Of a DNA stretch of 8,704 nucleotides, positions 5,128 to 8,704 are shown in pieces. Under the pieces are notes generated by a model. The model ran no database searches. It was not told where the DNA came from and saw only the letters and a list, made by a program, of their open reading frames with translations. Within the stretch, counting starts at the first letter, position 1, and every line of letters starts with the position of its first letter. Made by a program: the position numbers and the translations under genes. The stretch is from Actinomycetota bacterium (GTDB taxonomy: Bacteria > Actinomycetota > Thermoleophilia > Gaiellales > Gaiellaceae): positions 1 through 8,704 of the forward strand of contig VAXK01000302.1 in assembly GCA_005885565.1 (NCBI GenBank). The letters are read 5' to 3'.

Positions 5128-5559
5128 CTAACGCGACTTCGCCAACGCCGCCTGCGTCACGCGGAGCGGCTTCATCCCGGCCGTGAGCTTCCTGAGCTCC
5201 GACGCGAGCCGAGCGGGCACCCGGTACCAGACACCTCGATGGAAGTGCTGGAGGTTCACGCCGTAGCTGAGGAACCGATCGACTCTCGCCGACGCGACGA
5301 TCCCGGTCACATAGCCGTTGGGGAACCGCAGCTCGAATGCCGGCGCGCCGATCCGTGCAGGCGAGGCGACACGTGCGTCATGCGGGCCGTAGTAGAAGGC
5401 GCCGAGCAGCGGCAGCACCGCGCGGTTCGTGATCGGCACGCAGCGGTGGGCATTGCACACCCTCAGGTCGCCCGGCTTGAAGTCCTTCGCCGTCGCGGCA
5501 GGGGTGACCGCGAGCGCTGCCGCCGCGAGCAAGGCCGCGACCAGGCACCGAGCCGTCAC
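5128..5559 (-). CDS. Small secreted protein of unknown function
   Basis: 143 residues starting at GTG 5559. Residues 1-24 form a signal peptide: TARC, a hydrophobic core of Leu/Ala/Val (LVAALLAAAALAV), then TPAATA with an A-x-A site before K25. The mature protein of about 119 residues has two cysteines five apart (C35, C40 in VCNAHRC) that could form a disulfide, and is rich in aromatic residues and Arg (FYYGPHDAR, YGVNLQHFHRGVWYRVPARL). I do not recognise a family. It follows the CBS gene with only ten bases between stop and start, so it could be read through from that operon. A TAATCT lies exactly seven bases upstream and overlaps the CBS stop, suggesting its own leaderless promoter as well. 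Confidence 0.82.
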   Translation of the reverse strand: MTARCLVAALLAAAALAVTPAATAKDFKPGDLRVCNAHRCVPITNRAVLPLLGAFYYGPHDARVASPARIGAPAFELRFPNGYVTGIVASARVDRFLSYGVNLQHFHRGVWYRVPARLASELRKLTAGMKPLRVTQAALAKSR

Positions 5560-5566
5560 GACCTGA

Positions 5567-5572
5567 AGATTA
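5567..5572 (-). promoter_or_regulatory. Possible leaderless -10 (TAATCT) for secreted protein
   Basis: On the minus strand TAATCT, then TCAGGTC (seven bases), then GTG at 5559. The TAA is also the stop codon of the CBS gene, so the match could be partly accidental, and the CAGG in the gap could act as a weak Shine-Dalgarno instead. Confidence 0.42.
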
Positions 5573-5974
5573 CGCCTCCTCGGCCTCTTCCGGCGGCTCG
5601 TCCTCGGCCAGGCGGCGCTGGAGCACCGCGCGTGAGAGGACGCCGACGAGCCGGCTGTCCTCGACCACCGGAACGCGCTCGAGGTCGTGCTCCTCCAGGA
5701 AGCGGAAGGCCTCGTCGACGTCCATGTCCGAGCCGATCGTGTAGTTCGGCGGCTCGACGATCTCCGCGACCGGCGTCGACCGCGGGTCGCGCCCTGCGGC
5801 GACGACCTCGCGGACGAGGGTCTTCCGGGTGACGACTCCCACGAGCCGTTCGTCTTCGCACACGAAGACGGCACGGACCTCCGGGCGCAGGAGCAGCTCG
5901 CCGGCTTCCTGCGCGGTCGCGTCGGCCGCGAGCGTCCGCGGCTCGGGCACCATCGCCTCGCGCACCAGGGTCAC
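5570..5974 (-). CDS. Tandem CBS-domain protein, coupled to glutamate dehydrogenase
   Basis: 134 residues containing little other than a CBS pair (Bateman module). CBS1 covers about residues 4-58: MVPEPRTLAADATAQEAGEL, then AVFVCEDERLVGVVTRKTLV. CBS2 covers about 69-120: IVEPPNYTIGSDMDVDEAFR, then ERVPVVEDSRLVGVLSRAVL. An acidic tail (EDEPPEEAEEA) follows. Such modules bind AMP, ATP, NAD(H) or S-adenosylmethionine and regulate partner enzymes. The ligand here is not readable from sequence. GTG 5974 is chosen because it overlaps the glutamate dehydrogenase stop by four bases (GTGA) and leaves the first CBS strand intact, although the frame is open for another 390 bases upstream as a shadow of the dehydrogenase gene. 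Co-translation suggests that it senses energy state for, or acts on, the dehydrogenase. Confidence 0.9.
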   Translation of the reverse strand: MTLVREAMVPEPRTLAADATAQEAGELLLRPEVRAVFVCEDERLVGVVTRKTLVREVVAAGRDPRSTPVAEIVEPPNYTIGSDMDVDEAFRFLEEHDLERVPVVEDSRLVGVLSRAVLQRRLAEDEPPEEAEEA

Positions 5975-7257
5975 GGATAGATCCCCCGGGCGTCGAGCGC
6001 ACCTGCGACCTCGCGGATGCCGGCGACGAGGGCGGCGCTCCTGAGCGTCAGCCCGCGCTCGTGCGCGAGCTCCCACACCCGGTCGAAGGCGTCGCTCAGC
6101 TTCTCCGCGAGGCGGGCGCGGATCTCCTCGCGCGTCCAGAACAGCCGGCCGAGGTCCTGCACCCACTCGAAGTAGGACACGGTCACGCCGCCCGCGTTCG
6201 TGAGCACGTCGGGGAGGACGAGCACGCCGCGGTCGACGAGGATCGCGTCCGCCTCGACCGAGGTCGGGCCGTTCGCGCCCTCGGCGATCAGCGTCGCCTC
6301 GATCCGGCCGGCGTTCTCGCCGGTGATCTGGTCCTCGCGCGCCGCGAGCACGAGCACGTCGCACGGAAGCTCGAGGAGGTCGGCGTTCGTCACCCGCTCG
6401 GCGAGGTCGTAGCCCTCGAGCGATCCGTGCTCCTCCGCGAACGCGCGCAACGCCTCGACGTCGAGGCCGTCCGCGTCGTAGACGCCGCCGGACACGTCCG
6501 AGACGGCCACGACCGTCGCGCCCTTCAGCGCCAGCTCGTGCGCCGCGATCCCGCCCACGTTGCCGAACCCCTGCACGACGCAGCGCTGCTCGTCGAGGCG
6601 TCGGCCGAGGCGGTCACATGCGCGTTCCACGACCATGACGACCCCGGCCCCGGTCGCTTCGTGCCGGAAGAGCGACCCGCCGAGCGCGACCGGCTTGCCG
6701 GTGACGATCTCCGGCACGGCGTAGCCCTTCTGCATCGAGTACGTGTCCATCATCCACGCCATGGTCTGCTCGTTCGTGGCCATGTCCGGAGCCGGAATGT
6801 CCTCCTGCGGGCCGATGAACCGGAGCAGCTCGGACGTGTAGCGCCGCGTCAACCGCTGGGTCTCCGCCGCCGACAGCGTCCGCGGCGCGCAACGGACGCC
6901 GCCCTTTGCGCCGCCGTACGGGAGGCGCAGGAGCGCGCACTTCCACGTCATCCACATCGCAAGCGCCGCGCACTCGCCGAGCGTGACCTCAGCGTCGTAC
7001 CGGATCCCGCCCTTTGTCGGCCCAAGGACGCTCGAGTGCTGCACACGGTAGGCCGGGAAGACGCCGAGCGTGCCGTCGTCCAGCCGTACCGGGCAGCTGA
7101 CCATGAACGCGCGCTCGGGGAACCGGAGCCGCTCCGCCACCTCCGGCTTCACGTGCGCGCTCGGCAGCGCCTGCTCGAACTGCGCGAGCGCAGTGCGGAA
7201 GAGCGGGGTATCCCATTCGAGGGGCGCCTCGGCGGCCGGATCCTCGACCCTCGCCAC
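5971..7257 (-). CDS. gdhA: Glutamate dehydrogenase (Glu/Leu/Phe/Val dehydrogenase family)
   Basis: 428 residues, the size of hexameric bacterial and archaeal enzymes, which interconvert glutamate with 2-oxoglutarate and ammonia. The N-terminal dimerisation/substrate domain (about 30-160) carries GPTKGGIRY (79-87), MTWKCALLRLPYGGAKGGVR with K106 and catalytic K118, and PAPDM (156-159, D158). The C-terminal Rossmann domain has VQGFGNVG (228-235), a GxGxxG fingerprint, followed by VVAVSDVSGGVYD with D254 at the end of the second strand, which favours NAD over NADP by the usual rule. Later come AEGANGPTS and NAGGVTVSYFEWVQ (354-367), typical of this family. The start is GTG 7257, with TAGACT seven bases before it and no Shine-Dalgarno. 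The frame ends in TGA overlapping the CBS gene start. The other members (Leu/Phe dehydrogenase) are shorter, so glutamate is preferred. Confidence 0.95.
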   Translation of the reverse strand: MARVEDPAAEAPLEWDTPLFRTALAQFEQALPSAHVKPEVAERLRFPERAFMVSCPVRLDDGTLGVFPAYRVQHSSVLGPTKGGIRYDAEVTLGECAALAMWMTWKCALLRLPYGGAKGGVRCAPRTLSAAETQRLTRRYTSELLRFIGPQEDIPAPDMATNEQTMAWMMDTYSMQKGYAVPEIVTGKPVALGGSLFRHEATGAGVVMVVERACDRLGRRLDEQRCVVQGFGNVGGIAAHELALKGATVVAVSDVSGGVYDADGLDVEALRAFAEEHGSLEGYDLAERVTNADLLELPCDVLVLAAREDQITGENAGRIEATLIAEGANGPTSVEADAILVDRGVLVLPDVLTNAGGVTVSYFEWVQDLGRLFWTREEIRARLAEKLSDAFDRVWELAHERGLTLRSAALVAGIREVAGALDARGIYP

Positions 7258-7264
7258 GCGGCGG

Positions 7265-7270
7265 AGTCTA
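7265..7270 (-). promoter_or_regulatory. Leaderless -10 (TAGACT) for glutamate dehydrogenase operon
   Basis: On the minus strand TAGACT, then CCGCCGC (seven bases), then GTG at 7257. The spacing is identical to that at 625, 2661, 3829 and 5559. It lies in the 30-base gap after the upstream gene, so the dehydrogenase/CBS pair probably has its own transcript. Confidence 0.58.
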
Positions 7271-7287
7271 GAGAGGAACGGAGCGCG

Positions 7288-7617
7288 CTAGGCCGCGGCG
7301 TCGCGCCGGAACCAGGTCTGCGTCACGTCGAAGCCCCAGTGCGCCGTGAGGTCGGCGGGCGGGCGGATCTCGCTGTGGCCGTACCGCCAGACGGTCTCGC
7401 GCGCGTCGTCGTCGCGGATGCGGTGGATCTCGACGCCGCTCACCGCGCCCGTCCGGTTCGGGTCGTGCTCGTCGAGGTACTCGAAGGCGGCGTCGACCGC
7501 CTCGAGGTAGTCGCCGGAGACGAACCGCACTCCAAGGTCGAGCGCAGGGGTGCCCTCGAGGATCTCGTGAACCTCGTAAGCGGGCTGCCGGGCCGCACGG
7601 CGGAGATGATCAGCCAT
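7288..7617 (-). CDS. Uncharacterised 109-residue soluble protein
   Basis: I do not recognise a family. The sequence is a mixed alpha/beta soluble protein: AYEVHEILEGTPALDLGVRF, a GDYLEAVDAAFEYLDEHDP helix (36-53), then strand-like VSGVEIHRIRDD and ETVWRYGHSE, and a Trp-containing end (AHWGFDVTQTWFRRDAAA). There is no signal peptide, membrane helix or cysteine. ATG 7617 (MADHLRR) is preferred over the ATG three codons upstream at 7626, but neither has a convincing ribosome site: an AGGG lies 11 bases before 7617 and about two before 7626. The gene is downstream of the partial membrane protein by about 100 bases and upstream of glutamate dehydrogenase by 30. No functional link is evident. Confidence 0.72.
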   Translation of the reverse strand: MADHLRRAARQPAYEVHEILEGTPALDLGVRFVSGDYLEAVDAAFEYLDEHDPNRTGAVSGVEIHRIRDDDARETVWRYGHSEIRPPADLTAHWGFDVTQTWFRRDAAA

Positions 7618-7626
7618 GCCTTGCAT

Positions 7627-7726
7627 TGCCCTGTCCGCTCATGATCGGCGAGGCGGCCGGCTCCGCGCAATCACCCGCCCGGGGGGTCAGCCGTGGCACC
7701 GGAACGCCACCACCCGGAGCCGCCGG
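7627..7726. other. Short intergenic gap, GC-rich, no gene
   Basis: About 100 bases between the stop of the membrane protein and the first possible start of the 109-residue gene, both on the minus strand. It includes the GC-rich inverted match acccgcccggggggt and a small GTGGC/GCCAC stem, but nothing I would call a terminator. No TAnnnT occurs at the leaderless distance. Confidence 0.4.
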
Positions 7727-8704
7727 TCAGAGCACGTCCGGCAGCACCGTGCCCGCCTCGAGCCGGAACCGGCCGGCGCGCGGGACGTGCAGGATCGTCA
7801 TGCCGTTCGGCGCACGGGCGACGCGGAGGCCGGTGGGAGAGGCCTCCCACCACCGCATGTACGTGACGCCGAGGAAGTACGTGCCCGCGCGCCGGACGAC
7901 GCCGGCGATCCGGTCGGGCCCGAATGACTTGATCACGCCGAGCCGCGCGGGGCGCAGCAGCGGCGTGGCCGCGCGAAGCTCGTAGTAGCTCCAGGCGCGC
8001 GTGGCCGCGACGAGCCGGAGCCCGGACTTGCCCGAGAGGAGAAGACGCGCCTCGCTGGCCGCGCCTCGCCCGTCGAGGCTCTCCGCGCGAGGGACGACGA
8101 CGTAACGGACCGCCATTCGCCGCAGCCAGTCCAGATACCCGGAACGGCTGAGCTGCGACCGGTAGAAGAGCGCGTTCGCCGCGAGGTCGAGCTGGCGGTA
8201 CCACCCGCGGGCGATCGGGATGCCCGCCCGCGGCAGGAAGTAGGCCTCCCAGTGCCCCGCCGTCGGCACCACCTCGACGCGGAAGCTCGGGCTCTCGTGA
8301 CGGCGGAGGAAGTCGACGACCGGGCGCCACAGCCGCACCTCGTTCTCGTGCGGCACGAACGCCGACGCGAGGCTGGACTGCAACGTCCCGGTGCTCAGCG
8401 TCAGCGCGAGGAACACGCCCATCGCAGCCACGGTCTGCGCCCGCGGCGCGAGCCGCGCCGCCGGGACGAGGAGCAACGGCACGAGCAGGAACGCGGGCCG
8501 GCCGAGGTTCGCCCCGATCGGTGTCGGGACGAGGAAGCCGGCGACCCCGGCGAGTCCCCACACCGCATAGATCCCGCCGCCGTTCCACGCCGGGGCGGTC
8601 GCGCCCGTGAGCGCGACGCCGAGGCCGCCGACGAGGAGGATCCGCAGCAGGGCGCTCGTCGGGAACGGATAGCCGCTCCACGGCGTGGCGAAGCTCCACG
8701 ACAG
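7727..8704 (-). CDS. Polytopic membrane protein with large C-terminal soluble domain, N-terminus outside window
   Basis: The frame stays open to the right edge, so the 325 visible residues are the C-terminal part of a longer protein. Visible hydrophobic segments are about 19-36 (LLRILLVGGLGVALTG), 46-60 (YAVWGLAGVAGFLVP), 71-85 (AFLLVPLLLVPAARL) and 91-105 (TVAAMGVFLALTLST), then a hydrophilic domain of about 220 residues starting at LQSSLASAFVPHENEVR. A PTPIGANLGRP loop joins the second and third helices. The architecture (many TM helices followed by an extracytoplasmic soluble domain) resembles GT-C type glycosyltransferase-like proteins of actinobacterial cell-envelope synthesis, but I see no catalytic motif, so this is only a suggestion. 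A GTG at 8563 is in frame but falls inside a membrane segment, so it is not the true start. Confidence 0.78.
   Translation of the reverse strand: MSWSFATPWSGYPFPTSALLRILLVGGLGVALTGATAPAWNGGGIYAVWGLAGVAGFLVPTPIGANLGRPAFLLVPLLLVPAARLAPRAQTVAAMGVFLALTLSTGTLQSSLASAFVPHENEVRLWRPVVDFLRRHESPSFRVEVVPTAGHWEAYFLPRAGIPIARGWYRQLDLAANALFYRSQLSRSGYLDWLRRMAVRYVVVPRAESLDGRGAASEARLLLSGKSGLRLVAATRAWSYYELRAATPLLRPARLGVIKSFGPDRIAGVVRRAGTYFLGVTYMRWWEASPTGLRVARAPNGMTILHVPRAGRFRLEAGTVLPDVL

Noticed and set aside
5075..5131. 18-codon plus-strand ORF (MSRPAGAGGAAREAARRS) overlapping the Ppx stop as TGATG
   Set aside because: The overlap resembles translational coupling, but the peptide is low-complexity, very short and has no support. 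Chance is more likely.
5570..6364. Longer CBS reading frame extending into gdhA
   Set aside because: The upstream part is an Arg-rich shadow of the dehydrogenase. The GTG at 5974 overlapping the gdhA stop starts right before the first CBS domain.
6061..7644. 527-residue plus-strand open frame antisense to glutamate dehydrogenase
   Set aside because: It lies opposite a clear gdhA gene, is Arg/Ala/His-rich with no recognisable motif, and is the kind of long shadow frame expected in very GC-rich DNA.
7671..8699. 342-residue minus-strand open frame overlapping the membrane protein
   Set aside because: It is Arg/Pro-rich and without hydrophobic pattern, while the other frame shows regular membrane helices and a coherent soluble domain.
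1..8704. Search for CRISPR, phage, toxin-antitoxin, insertion sequence or defence genes
   Set aside because: No direct-repeat arrays, transposase or integrase motifs, or terminal inverted repeats with target duplications were seen. The ChaB/NYN pair is divergent and does not resemble a toxin-antitoxin operon, despite the NYN nuclease fold.

Overview
This is a compact, very GC-rich chromosomal segment with third codon positions almost all G or C. Gene content, frequent GTG starts and signal-less TAnnnT leaderless promoters suggest an actinobacterium. The Thermoleophilia (Gaiella/Solirubrobacter-like) are my best guess, but this is inference, as no marker gene settles it. I see no phage, integrase, insertion sequence, CRISPR array or defence system. 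The window looks like core housekeeping DNA with short intergenic gaps.

Layout, left to right. (1) The 3' end of a YqgE/AlgH (UPF0301) gene on + converges, with overlapping stop codons, on a ChaB/Rho-N-type small protein gene on -. That gene is divergent from a NYN/YacP-like nuclease gene on +. (2) A 195-base convergent gap carries a perfect 17-bp inverted repeat. It is followed by an RtcB-family RNA ligase gene on -, which carries a Cys/His-rich insertion and an unusual C-terminus. (3) Between rtcB and the next gene is a frameshifted, 3'-truncated remnant of a serine dehydrogenase proteinase (SDH/ClpP-fold) gene on +. (4) A two-gene + operon encodes an AIM24/TIGR00266 protein and a small helical protein, and ends at a hairpin terminator. 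(5) A tRNA-fMet on - is divergent from a two-gene + operon: a single-TM coiled-coil protein followed by a Ppx/GppA phosphatase joined by an ATGA overlap. (6) A block of - strand genes follows: a partial polytopic membrane protein at the right edge, an unrecognised 109-aa protein, glutamate dehydrogenase, a tandem-CBS protein coupled to it by a GTGA overlap, and a small secreted protein.

The clearest system-level signal is in how genes start. Five genes that begin transcription units or could do so (starts at 625, 2661, 3829, 5559 and 7257) have the hexamer TAnnnT exactly seven bases before an ATG or GTG. This is the layout expected of leaderless mRNAs. Genes inside operons use either a Shine-Dalgarno sequence (3391) or stop/start overlaps (4140, 5974). 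The other points worth a second look are the RtcB insertion, the SDH remnant, the divergent tRNA-fMet promoter and the large palindrome at 981-1015.
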